Origin: Methanocorpusculum sp.
GTDB taxonomy: Archaea > Halobacteriota > Methanomicrobia > Methanomicrobiales > Methanocorpusculaceae
DNA length: 28,593 nucleotides
Direction: 5' to 3'
NCBI GenBank assembly: GCA_029987235.1
Contig: DALTWF010000024.1
Coordinates: forward strand, 1-28,593
Each line of letters begins with the position of its first letter. The first letter of the stretch is position 1. Under the pieces are notes generated by a model, which had not been told where the DNA came from, made no database searches, and saw only the letters and a program-made list of their open reading frames with translations. Below are positions 1 through 5,259 of this stretch, one piece after another. A program made the translations under genes and the position numbers.

Positions 1-10
1 CAATAATTTT

Positions 11-63
11 CCTTCCCGAAAAAAGTCAGTGACTAATTTACCTTCCCGAATTAAGCCACTCAT
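11..63. repeat. Degenerate 30-bp tandem repeat, locus 1
   Basis: Two units with a 30-bp period. CCTTCCCGAA occurs at 11-20 and 41-50, and the cores GTCAGTGAC (25-33) and GCCACTCAT (55-63) are 30 bp apart. The array may continue left of the window. The same core (GTCACTGAC) and period recur at 2364-2433 and 10885-10932. No cas gene is near and the units are too degenerate for a CRISPR. Function unknown. Confidence 0.6.
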
Positions 64-413
64 ATTTTTCGTAAACCTACGGGGGCAGGGGCCCCAGAGA
101 GCCGCCAGGGGTGGCCGCCAGGGGCAGCCCCCTATCTTCTTGACATCTCCCCCGGGAGAGCGGGCGCCATCCTGAGGGCGATGCCGTCTGAGGCTTTAGC
201 CGAAGACTGGAGCCAGGTTTTTCCTGGCGACCGAAGGTTTGAGCAAGCCTTTGCTGGCGATGCCCGGGGTGGTTGAAAGTTTTTTATTTCATGTGTTGTC
301 GTGCCCCGTTTTCCTTTCGGCATTTTGCTGTGTGTGCGGCTTTCACCTGTGCTCTTTTTGCTTTGGTCGCGTATGGGGGCAAAAGTGCGTTGCCTGCAGC
401 AACGCGATTTCAT
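64..413. other. GC-rich stretch without a supported gene
   Basis: I see no convincing gene. The open frame on the minus strand (132-413) has a composition unlike a protein and no family resemblance. The stretch holds a direct repeat GCCGCCAGGGG (101-111 and 114-124), a hairpin GCCAGG-TTTTT-CCTGGC (212-228), a small hairpin GGC-TTTA-GCC at about 192-201, and GGCGATGCC repeated at about 177 and 255. It lies just downstream of the regulator gene ending at 414. Confidence 0.5.
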
Positions 414-716
414 CTAAAATGTACTTCTCTTCATAGCAGCCATAATTATCTCAGCATCGCGTACTGCCCTTATCCTCTGACTTTCTGCTGCGTCTTCGGT
501 GAGTGCGGTTCCGCATCTGAGGCAGTATCTTGATTTTTGCGGGACTGATTCGCCGCAGATGGGGCAGGGTATTTTATTGATTTCTTCTCTGAGTGCTGCG
601 CGTGCTATGTCGGTGGTTTTTGTTTTGCGGCTGTCTGCTGTCAGGTTAAGTGCTTCAAGATCTTCTGCCGGTATGCGAAAGGTCATCTGGATGGTGTTTT
701 TTTCCGGTCTTTTCAT
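414..716 (-). CDS. Ribbon-helix-helix / zinc-ribbon transcriptional regulator
   Basis: A 100-residue protein, probably a DNA-binding regulator. Residues about 8-45 (QMTFRIPAEDLEALNLTADS...IARAALREEINK) have the pattern of a ribbon-helix-helix fold: a short basic beta strand followed by two helices. Residues about 51-69 carry CPICGE...YCLRCG, two CxxC pairs of a rubredoxin-like zinc ribbon. A purine-rich Shine-Dalgarno (GGGAGA) sits just before the ATG. RHH proteins usually dimerise and bind short repeats. The palindromic 8-mer triplets at 818-847 and 1061-1086, whose nearer arm starts about 75 bp upstream of this gene, are plausible operators, but that is inference. Its target and exact family are not known to me. 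Confidence 0.8.
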   Translation of the reverse strand: MKRPEKNTIQMTFRIPAEDLEALNLTADSRKTKTTDIARAALREEINKIPCPICGESVPQKSRYCLRCGTALTEDAAESQRIRAVRDAEIIMAAMKRSTF

Positions 717-792
717 ATTCTCCCTGAATAAGTATTGGTTTTGAGAAGGGATAAGGAAATGTATCAGGAAGGGTCTTACCCCCCCCTCTTTT

Positions 793-862
793 GAAAAAAA
801 GTGTATGGGGGGGTGGGAGTATCCGGATATCCGGATATCCGGATACTACATTTATATACTAG
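793..862 (+). repeat. Left arm of mirrored element: A-tract, G-tract, three ATCCGGAT palindromes, TATA box
   Basis: In order: GAAAAAAAG (793-801), seven G (807-813), GGGAGT, three contiguous copies of the self-complementary 8-mer ATCCGGAT (820-845 region; the full block 818-847 is a perfect 30-bp palindrome), then TTTATATACTAG (851-862). The right arm at 1045-1115 has the same parts in inverted orientation but with ATGCGCAT as the 8-mer. TTTATATA reads as an archaeal TATA box pointing inward (rightward). Confidence 0.85.
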
Positions 863-1044
863 TTCTTCTTTTTTTGACCCTTCCTGTTCGTTTTTTATTT
901 ATACTTTTAATTACAAATAATAAACACAAGACCGTTTGAGAAAACGGATTTAACGAAGTGTAAACCGTTTGACAAAACGAAAAAATGAAAGTCGAAAAAC
1001 ATCTGTTTCGACTGCCCAATCGCAAGGAAACGGCTCCGTTTTTT
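863..1044 (+). ncRNA. Candidate small RNA between the mirrored arms
   Basis: No convincing protein. If the inward TATA box at 851-858 is used, a transcript would start near 880. An AT-rich stretch (about 887-930) is followed by hairpins CCGTTT-GAGA-AAACGG (932-947), CGTTT-GACA-AAACG (966-979; the sequence around it repeats the first with a 33-bp offset), GTCGAAA/TTTCGAC with an 8-nt loop (991-1012), and AAACGG-CT-CCGTTT followed by six T (1028-1044), which resembles a factor-independent terminator. The minus strand has a mirror-image TATA box at 1049-1056, so transcription from the other side is equally possible. Alternatively this is an unwinding region of a replication-origin-like element. 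Not matched to any known RNA family. Confidence 0.35.
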
Positions 1045-1115
1045 CTAGTATATAAAATTTTATGCGCATATGCGCATATGCGCATACTCTACCCCCCCCC
1101 CTTACCCTTTTTTTC
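1045..1115 (-). repeat. Right arm of mirrored element: three ATGCGCAT palindromes, C/G-tract, A-tract
   Basis: Inverted counterpart of 793-862. CTAGTATATAAA (1045-1056, TATA box on the minus strand), a 26-bp perfect palindrome made of three ATGCGCAT copies (1061-1086), ten C (1092-1101) and CTTTTTTTC (1107-1115). The layout, spacing and flanking tracts match the left arm. Only the inner four bases of the 8-mer differ (GCGC instead of CCGG), and both versions stay self-complementary. Confidence 0.85.
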
Positions 1116-1156
1116 GGAGAAAAAAATCAGGGTTTTGGTGTGGTCAGGGGTACTTT

Positions 1157-1357
1157 TCAGTTAAGTTTCCTATACTTGAAAAATATAAACAGGACTGAAC
1201 CGATTCCGATAAAGAAAACAATCACCGGAATAAAAACAGTGATAAGATTTTCCGGATTGAGAAGCAGCATTACTCCGGATGCAGCCACCGTTCCTAAAAA
1301 CAGCAGTATCAGAGAAACGGCACAGATGAGATAAAACTGCAGGTCTTCTTTATTCAT
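1157..1357 (-). CDS. Small two-helix membrane protein, hypothetical
   Basis: 66 residues from the ATG at 1357 (MNKEDLQFY...). Two hydrophobic segments, about 9-31 (LICAVSLILLFLGTVAASGVMLL) and 37-59 (LITVFIPVIVFFIGIGSVLFIFF), with a short polar turn between and a basic end (KYRKLN), suggest a helical hairpin. A longer frame upstream is open to 1432, but the ATG at 1357 has GGAGGA about 5 nt before it and overlaps the stop of the upstream gene by 8 nt, so translational coupling with the YbjN-like gene is likely. No family recognised. A T-rich tract on the minus strand at about 1120-1127 could end the transcript. Confidence 0.75.
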   Translation of the reverse strand: MNKEDLQFYLICAVSLILLFLGTVAASGVMLLLNPENLITVFIPVIVFFIGIGSVLFIFFKYRKLN

Positions 1358-1808
1358 GCTTTCCTCCTGTGAGATAGGATGTGTAAATTTCTTCGGCGGA
1401 AAGCTGCGTTTCGGCAAGCATGGATATTGCATTGAGTGCCTTTAAAATGTATGTCAGACTCAGTTCTATCATTTCCCGGATGATTGCAGAACACTGCTCT
1501 TCACGTACTCCGTCAGGAATAAAGGAGGTCATATAGTAGTTGATTCTATTCATTTCAACTAAAAAGGTGAACCTGCCGAATTCCAGATCTTCGTTTAAGT
1601 AGTTCACCAGTGTACTTGCTTCAAGGATTCTGTCCTGCGGGATGTCGATAAAGATTAAGGAATAATCGGAAAGACCGCGGCTGTTTATGGTTTCTGCTAT
1701 CAGCGATGAAAATTTTTCAAATTCAATACAGACACCTTCTTCATTGTATATGTATTGAAAGTGCAAGTCTTCGCAGGTATTTACTACCCATTCATTGAGT
1801 TCTGTCAT
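1350..1808 (-). CDS. YbjN / CesT-like (type III chaperone-fold) hypothetical protein
   Basis: 152 residues, acidic, no membrane segment. The middle (NYLNEDLEFGRFTFL...INYYMTSFIPDGVREEQCSAIIREMIELS) follows the pattern of YbjN / type III secretion chaperone-like proteins: a short helix, 'N..L.FGRF', two strands, then a long helix. That is pattern recall, not a search. The role of this fold in archaea is unclear; members are thought to bind partner proteins. The ATG is preceded by AAGGG, and a TATA-like TGTATATATT lies about 30-40 nt upstream on the minus strand (1838-1847). The gene is followed by an overlapping small membrane protein, a possible partner. Confidence 0.75.
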   Translation of the reverse strand: MTELNEWVVNTCEDLHFQYIYNEEGVCIEFEKFSSLIAETINSRGLSDYSLIFIDIPQDRILEASTLVNYLNEDLEFGRFTFLVEMNRINYYMTSFIPDGVREEQCSAIIREMIELSLTYILKALNAISMLAETQLSAEEIYTSYLTGGKHE

Positions 1809-1837
1809 AGTTTTCCCTTGTGTATCTAATAGTATGT

Positions 1838-1883
1838 TGTATATATTGCATTATGTTTTTTACTGCAAGATATTGTAATGCAA
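1838..1883 (-). promoter_or_regulatory. Promoter and inverted repeat upstream of the YbjN-like gene
   Basis: A TATA-like sequence at 1838-1847 (minus strand) overlaps the near arm of an inverted repeat, TTGCATTA (1846-1853) with TAATGCAA (1876-1883). The position just upstream of or touching the TATA box fits a repressor or activator site. Confidence 0.4.
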
Positions 1884-2257
1884 AATGCGCAATGCAGAAG
1901 CGAAAATCCGGGTGGTGAAAATCTGTAGTTTTTTTTTCCCGTTTTTGAAACAAAACAGAGCCTTCATTTTCTTCTGATTTTCAAATGGTTTCTATTCTGC
2001 GTCCGGTTCCGAGCGGCTGAGTCTTTCGGACCGCGCGGTAGGGGGTTTTTATACTCCGTCATCATATTTTATTTTGCAAGCCGGACACTCAGATGTGCTC
2101 CGGTCAGGCAATACTGTTCTCTCCTGAGAGTTATACTCCAATCAGGCATAGGGGGGATTTATTTTATAAGTCCGAGATATGAGTAATCCTCTTCCCCTCT
2201 GGCTTGCGCTGCGGGTGAATACTTATGGTTGATGCTCTTGTTTATTACCGGTCTATG
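1884..2257. other. Gene-free stretch with short stem-loops
   Basis: No open frame that looks like protein. Seen: a hairpin CCGGA-CAC...GTG-C-TCCGG (2081-2103), TATACTCC at about 2051 and again at about 2131, a small hairpin at CTCTCCTGAGAG (about 2121-2130), and a long-range complementarity GCAAGCC (2076-2082) with GGCTTGC (2201-2207). With the strong hairpin at 2258-2345 this could be part of a structured RNA, but I recognise no SRP, RNase P or riboswitch signature. Confidence 0.35.
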
Positions 2258-2345
2258 TCGCGGGCGGTCGGCAGAGTGATTTTTGTGCCGCTTCGCGTCA
2301 CCCTCCCCGGCACCCCTCGCCTAGAAATCACCCGGCCGCCTGCGA
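2258..2345. ncRNA. Long stem-loop, candidate structured RNA or inverted repeat
   Basis: One hairpin of about 29 base pairs. The outer stem 2258-2271 pairs with 2332-2345 (14 bp, two G-U), the middle GTGATTTTT 2276-2284 pairs with AGAAATCAC 2323-2331 (9 bp, one G-U), and the inner GTGCCG 2285-2290 pairs with CGGCAC 2308-2313. A 4-nt bulge and a 9-nt internal bulge separate the stems, and the terminal loop is 17 nt. It is GC-rich within an AT-rich intergenic region. Strand unknown. Confidence 0.5.
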
Positions 2346-2363
2346 AACAAAACACAAAAAAAA

Positions 2364-2433
2364 GTCACCCACTTTTTTGAACCGCAAAAATAACCCCCTC
2401 GACCTATTTCAACCGCAAAATTAAGTCACTGAC
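2364..2433. repeat. Degenerate 30-31-bp tandem repeat, locus 2
   Basis: Three units. The cores GTCACCCAC (2364-2372), CCCCTCGAC (2395-2403) and GTCACTGAC (2425-2433) are spaced 31 and 30 bp, and the linkers share AACCGCAAAA (2381-2390 and 2412-2421). Same family as 11-63 and 10885-10932. Lies about 245 bp before mbhA. Confidence 0.6.
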
Positions 2434-2451
2434 TTTACACCACGCATACTT

Positions 2452-2498
2452 TTTCGTGTCTTTCGTTGACTTTCGTGTTTTTCGTGGCGGCTTTCGTG
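2452..2498. repeat. Five iterations of TTTCGTG/T
   Basis: TTTCGTG at 2452, 2471, 2480 and 2492, and TTTCGTT at 2461, i.e. steps of 9, 10, 9 and 12 bp, close to one helical turn. They sit upstream of the mbh promoter region. Could be a protein-binding array or a low-complexity relic. Confidence 0.5.
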
Positions 2499-2558
2499 AG
2501 GGAGATAGTTAAGCCGGCACACCCAAAAAAACCACCGCATCCCAACCCCCCCGCTTTA

Positions 2559-2603
2559 CCTATCTCTTTATAAACATGTAACTCGTATATTTATCCTATC
2601 TCT
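2559..2603 (+). promoter_or_regulatory. mbh promoter with CCTATCTCT direct repeats
   Basis: TTTATAAA (2567-2574) is a good archaeal TATA box. Transcription would start near 2597. CCTATCTCT occurs at 2559-2567, touching the TATA box, and at 2595-2603, at the predicted start, 36 bp apart. The inverse GAGATAG is at 2502-2508. Repeats overlapping both the TATA box and the start fit repressor sites. A second weaker AT box (GTATATTTAT) is at about 2585-2594. Confidence 0.5.
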
Positions 2604-2626
2604 CTAAGAAGAGAAAGGAACAATAA

Positions 2627-2680
2627 ATGTACCGCCCGAAAACCAAAATACACTACTGGACAATGGGAGACGACATATGA
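2627..2680 (+). CDS. Possible 17-codon leader peptide ahead of mbhA
   Basis: ATG at 2627 with GAAAGGAA about 6 nt upstream opens a 17-codon frame, MYRPKTKIHYWTMGDDI. Its TGA (2678-2680) overlaps the mbhA ATG (2677-2679). The Shine-Dalgarno of the small frame is better than that of mbhA (GGGAGA inside the small frame), so translation of mbhA may depend on translation of the leader. No known peptide is recognised, and it could be chance. Confidence 0.4.
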   Translation: MYRPKTKIHYWTMGDDI

Positions 2681-3216
2681 GCCGATTTGCTGCAGGATGT
2701 ATGGCAGCATTAGCTGCATTTATCGCCTACCTCGCCCTGTCCGCAGGCTCAGCGATTGAAACAAGTACTATTCTTCTCTGGTCGCTTCCAGAACTTATCA
2801 TCGGACTACTGCTCGCACTTCTGACCGGATTTTTGTGCCGTAAATTTATACCCGACACAGCAGCCCGCTTCTTCAACCCGAGACGCTGGCTCTTTGCCCT
2901 CGTTTACCTCCCCCTGTTTGCCGTTGAATTTGTCATTGCAAACTGCAAAACCGCATGGAGCGTTATTTCCGGAAGAAACATCCGCCCGGCAATCGTAAAA
3001 GTCAAAACCCCCATGAAAAACGACGCAGGAACCCTTCTTCTTTCCGCAACGATTACCTACCAGCCCGGAACAGCCGTAGTCGAAAGCGACGAAACCGACC
3101 GCTCCCTTTACATCCACATGCTTGATGCAGGCGAAAAACCGGAAAAAACCGTCTCAGAAGACAAAATCTTTGCAAAAATCAGCCTTGCAAAATGGCTGAA
3201 GAAGGTGACCGAATGA
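2677..3216 (+). CDS. mbhA: Mbh hydrogenase subunit A, MnhE-type antiporter subunit
   Basis: 179 residues, first gene of a 14-gene operon in the order of the Pyrococcus furiosus mbhA-N operon. Like Mrp/Mnh subunit E it has an N-terminal hydrophobic hairpin (about residues 5-25 and 32-52), a further hydrophobic segment after FNPRRWLFAL (about 70-90), then a soluble domain with the family signature (RPAIVKVKTPMKNDAGTLLLSATITYQPGTAVVE...LYIHMLD). MnhE subunits are small membrane parts of the sodium/proton antiporter module. The start ATG overlaps the stop of a short upstream frame, and the last four bases (ATGA) overlap the next gene's start. Confidence 0.88.
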   Translation: MSRFAAGCMAALAAFIAYLALSAGSAIETSTILLWSLPELIIGLLLALLTGFLCRKFIPDTAARFFNPRRWLFALVYLPLFAVEFVIANCKTAWSVISGRNIRPAIVKVKTPMKNDAGTLLLSATITYQPGTAVVESDETDRSLYIHMLDAGEKPEKTVSEDKIFAKISLAKWLKKVTE

Positions 3217-3488
3217 TTGCAGGAATAATGAACGAAATCCTCATCGGAGGAGCAGTTCTCTTTGTAGCCCTCATAATCTGCTGCGTCATACGCATGCTTA
3301 CAGCAAAAACCGCGCCCGACAGAATGCTTGCCCTTGATGTGATTAATATATTAGTCGTTATCATCATGATACTGCTTTCAATCGCCTTCGCCCAGCCGAT
3401 ATTCATCGACGTCGCAGTCCTTTATGCGATAATCTCCTTTGTCGGAACAATGTATATTGCAAAACACATCGCAGGTGATTTAAAATGA
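3213..3488 (+). CDS. mbhB: Mbh hydrogenase subunit B, MnhF-type antiporter subunit
   Basis: 91 residues from the ATG at 3213, which overlaps the mbhA stop as ATGA; an upstream ATG at 3192 exists but would overlap mbhA by 25 nt. Three transmembrane helices (about 9-28, 40-60, 65-84) and the MnhF pattern with a conserved polar patch RMLTAKTAPDRMLALDVIN, where the Asp in the following helix is typical of the family. Part of the Na+/H+ antiporter module together with MbhA, C, D, E, F and G. Confidence 0.87.
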   Translation: MIAGIMNEILIGGAVLFVALIICCVIRMLTAKTAPDRMLALDVINILVVIIMILLSIAFAQPIFIDVAVLYAIISFVGTMYIAKHIAGDLK

Positions 3489-3838
3489 CCGGACTTGAAA
3501 CCGCCGTCCTGATTCTCCTAATAGTATCAGCCCTGTTCAGCATATTAGGCGTAATCGGACTCTTCCGCTTCCCGGACTTCTATACCCGGATGCATGCAGC
3601 AGGACTTGTTTCCGGATTCGGACTCATCTTTGCAGCAGCAGGCGCAATCGTCTATGTTGCAGGAAATATCGCCCAAAACAGCGGATACACCGGATTTATC
3701 TTCCACATCGTCTTTGCCGTACTGCTTGTATTCATTGCAGCAACCACCTCAACCCACGTAATCGCACGGGCGGCACACAAATCAGGATTAAAACCGTTAG
3801 GTGCTGAAATTGACGCACTTTCGGAGGAATCGCCATGA
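3485..3838 (+). CDS. mbhC: Mbh hydrogenase subunit C, MnhG-type antiporter subunit
   Basis: 117 residues, ATGA overlap with mbhB. Three helices with the MnhG signature GLFRFPDFYTRMHAAG (about residues 25-40) after the first membrane helix, followed by a glycine/alanine-rich helix and a third helix ending in TTSTHVIARAAHKSG. The C-terminal tail is cytosolic and variable. Overlaps the next gene by four bases. Confidence 0.9.
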   Translation: MTGLETAVLILLIVSALFSILGVIGLFRFPDFYTRMHAAGLVSGFGLIFAAAGAIVYVAGNIAQNSGYTGFIFHIVFAVLLVFIAATTSTHVIARAAHKSGLKPLGAEIDALSEESP

Positions 3839-4095
3839 TTGATATACTCTTAATTGTACTCCACATTGCATTCCTCGCAGCAGCGATTGCCTGTGCAGCA
3901 GCCGTATTCTGGCTCAAAGACCTTATCGCCTGCGCCATTTCATTTGCAGCATTCAGTTTCCTTCTGGCTCTGGAATTCTTTATTCTCCAGGCCCCCGACG
4001 TGGCAATAGCAGAAGCTGCAATCGGTGCAGGACTTTCAACCGCAATTCTTGTCATTGCAATAAAAGGAACGAAGCGCATGGAGAGTGATGAATAA
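3835..4095 (+). CDS. mbhD: Mbh hydrogenase subunit D, DUF4040-type
   Basis: 86 residues, three membrane helices. The segment LQAPDVAIAEAAIGAGLSTAIL (about 50-71) is the hallmark of DUF4040, which in Mrp antiporters is fused to the C terminus of MrpA and in Mbh is a separate protein. The acidic residues in this helix are thought to line the ion path. ATGA overlap with mbhC; the next gene starts at the last base of its stop codon. Confidence 0.88.
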   Translation: MIDILLIVLHIAFLAAAIACAAAVFWLKDLIACAISFAAFSFLLALEFFILQAPDVAIAEAAIGAGLSTAILVIAIKGTKRMESDE

Positions 4096-4376
4096 TGGCA
4101 AAAGACTCCATATCCATCGCAAAACCGCTTGCAATCATCCTTGTCATTGCGGTTTTCCTGATTGTGCTTCTACCGGTCTTCGGCCTTACGTTCGGCGAGC
4201 CGCGTGAATCTGCAACAGACGACTACTATATCGCAAATACAGAAGAGGAAACCGGCTCAGCCAACGCGGTTACCGCGGTTGTCTTTGATTACCGTGGTTT
4301 TGATACCTTAGGCGAAGCAACGGTTCTGTTTATTGCAGTATTAGGCATAATCATGCTTTTCAGGAGGATAAAGTAA
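4095..4376 (+). CDS. mbhE: Mbh hydrogenase subunit E
   Basis: 93 residues with one helix at about 11-32 and one at about 74-90, joined by an exposed, acidic loop that ends in TAVVFDYRGFDTLGEATVLF. That motif (FDYRxxDTLGE) is typical of MbhE and of the corresponding C-terminal part of MrpA/MnhA. Its end overlaps the start of mbhF by one base (TAATG), consistent with coupled translation. Confidence 0.88.
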   Translation: MAKDSISIAKPLAIILVIAVFLIVLLPVFGLTFGEPRESATDDYYIANTEEETGSANAVTAVVFDYRGFDTLGEATVLFIAVLGIIMLFRRIK

Positions 4377-4921
4377 TGTCGTCGGGATTAATTGCAAAAA
4401 CGGCAGCAAAACTCCTTGTTCCTTTCATCATCATATTCGGCTTTTATGTCGTAATGCACGGACACCTATCACCCGGCGGAGGATTTCAGGGCGGGGCGGT
4501 TGCAGCAACGGCTGTAGCCCTGCTTGTGGCAGCATTTTCCGTACATGACGGAGAAGAAAAGCTCCCCTCGCTTAAAAACATCAAACTCTTCGAATCTGCG
4601 GGCCTGATTCTTTTCATCTGCACCGCACTTGCAGGAATTGCCTGCGCAGGAGGACTTCTGGTAAACTGGCTTGCAGGTACAGGCGGTCTTTTCGGCAACT
4701 TCGTTGCCGCAGGAAGCACGGCAGCAGACCTCTGGACCGGAGGAACCATTCCGGTTCTGAACTTTGCAATAGGCATTGAGGTCTTTGGTGCGATGTCGGT
4801 AATCATCCTTTACATGTTCAAAGGTCTTCGTGAAACAACACAGGCAGAAGACGATACCCCTGCCCCGCAGACCCCGGTCAAAAAAGGCAAAGGCAAAAAA
4901 CAGCGGAGGGTACAGAAATGA
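4376..4921 (+). CDS. mbhF: Mbh hydrogenase subunit F, MnhB-type antiporter subunit
   Basis: 181 residues, about four membrane helices. The signature HGHLSPGGGFQGGAVAATA (about 28-46) is the MnhB/MrpB motif. A basic, lysine-rich soluble tail (PVKKGKGKKQRRVQK) extends past the usual end of the family and probably faces the cytosol. It overlaps mbhG by four bases, and GGAGG inside the tail-coding part serves as Shine-Dalgarno for that gene. Confidence 0.9.
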   Translation: MSSGLIAKTAAKLLVPFIIIFGFYVVMHGHLSPGGGFQGGAVAATAVALLVAAFSVHDGEEKLPSLKNIKLFESAGLILFICTALAGIACAGGLLVNWLAGTGGLFGNFVAAGSTAADLWTGGTIPVLNFAIGIEVFGAMSVIILYMFKGLRETTQAEDDTPAPQTPVKKGKGKKQRRVQK

Positions 4922-5259
4922 TGGCAATTCCGCTTATTGCCGTTGCCCTTTTAGTCGGTATCGGTCTTGCAATTCTTCTTTTAAAGAAGAACATGATAAA
5001 AATGGTCATGGGATTAGGCATTGTGGAAGGTGCGGTAAACCTTTTCCTTGTCTCACTCGGCTACAGAGAAGGCGGAATTGCGCCTATCTGGGTAAATGCG
5101 CCAAGTGAAGCAATGGTTTTACCTACCGTTCAGGCCTTAACGCTTACCAACATCGTTATCGGTGTTGCAACAACCGCACTGCTTCTGTCCTTTATCATGG
5201 TCATTTACAAGAAATACGGTACAGTGCAGTCTGATAAAATGCGGAGGCTGAAGAAATGA
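4918..5259 (+). CDS. mbhG: Mbh hydrogenase subunit G, MnhC / NuoK-type
   Basis: 113 residues with three membrane helices as in MnhC and NuoK. Residues 1-20 form helix one, LLLKKNMIKMVMGLGIVEGAVNLFLVSLGY (about 20-49) carries the conserved polar KNMIK...G...E..VN pattern, and a third helix precedes the basic tail. The glutamate in the second helix corresponds to the conserved proton-path acidic residue of the NuoK family. ATGA overlaps on both sides. Confidence 0.9.
   Translation: MMAIPLIAVALLVGIGLAILLLKKNMIKMVMGLGIVEGAVNLFLVSLGYREGGIAPIWVNAPSEAMVLPTVQALTLTNIVIGVATTALLLSFIMVIYKKYGTVQSDKMRRLKK

Noticed and set aside
132..413. 93-residue minus-strand frame downstream of the RHH regulator
   Set aside because: Composition rich in Arg, Ser and Lys with no pattern, and it covers GC-rich direct repeats and hairpins.
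852..1085. 77-residue minus-strand frame starting inside the ATGCGCAT triplet
   Set aside because: It starts in the palindrome (MRICAYAH is the repeat read as protein), crosses the hairpin region and has no family pattern or ribosome site.
1062..1334. 90-residue plus-strand frame also starting in the palindrome
   Set aside because: Same repeat-derived start, crosses the C tract, and lies antisense to a well-supported small membrane protein.
2258..2345. SRP RNA, RNase P RNA or riboswitch
   Set aside because: None of the conserved core sequences I know for these RNAs is present on either strand.
11..2433. CRISPR array from the 30-bp periodic repeats
   Set aside because: Units are degenerate over their whole length, there are no unique spacers between conserved repeats, and no cas genes are present.
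4469..4927. 152-residue minus-strand frame opposite mbhF
   Set aside because: Cys/Lys/Arg-rich shadow of an established membrane subunit with ATGA overlaps on both sides.
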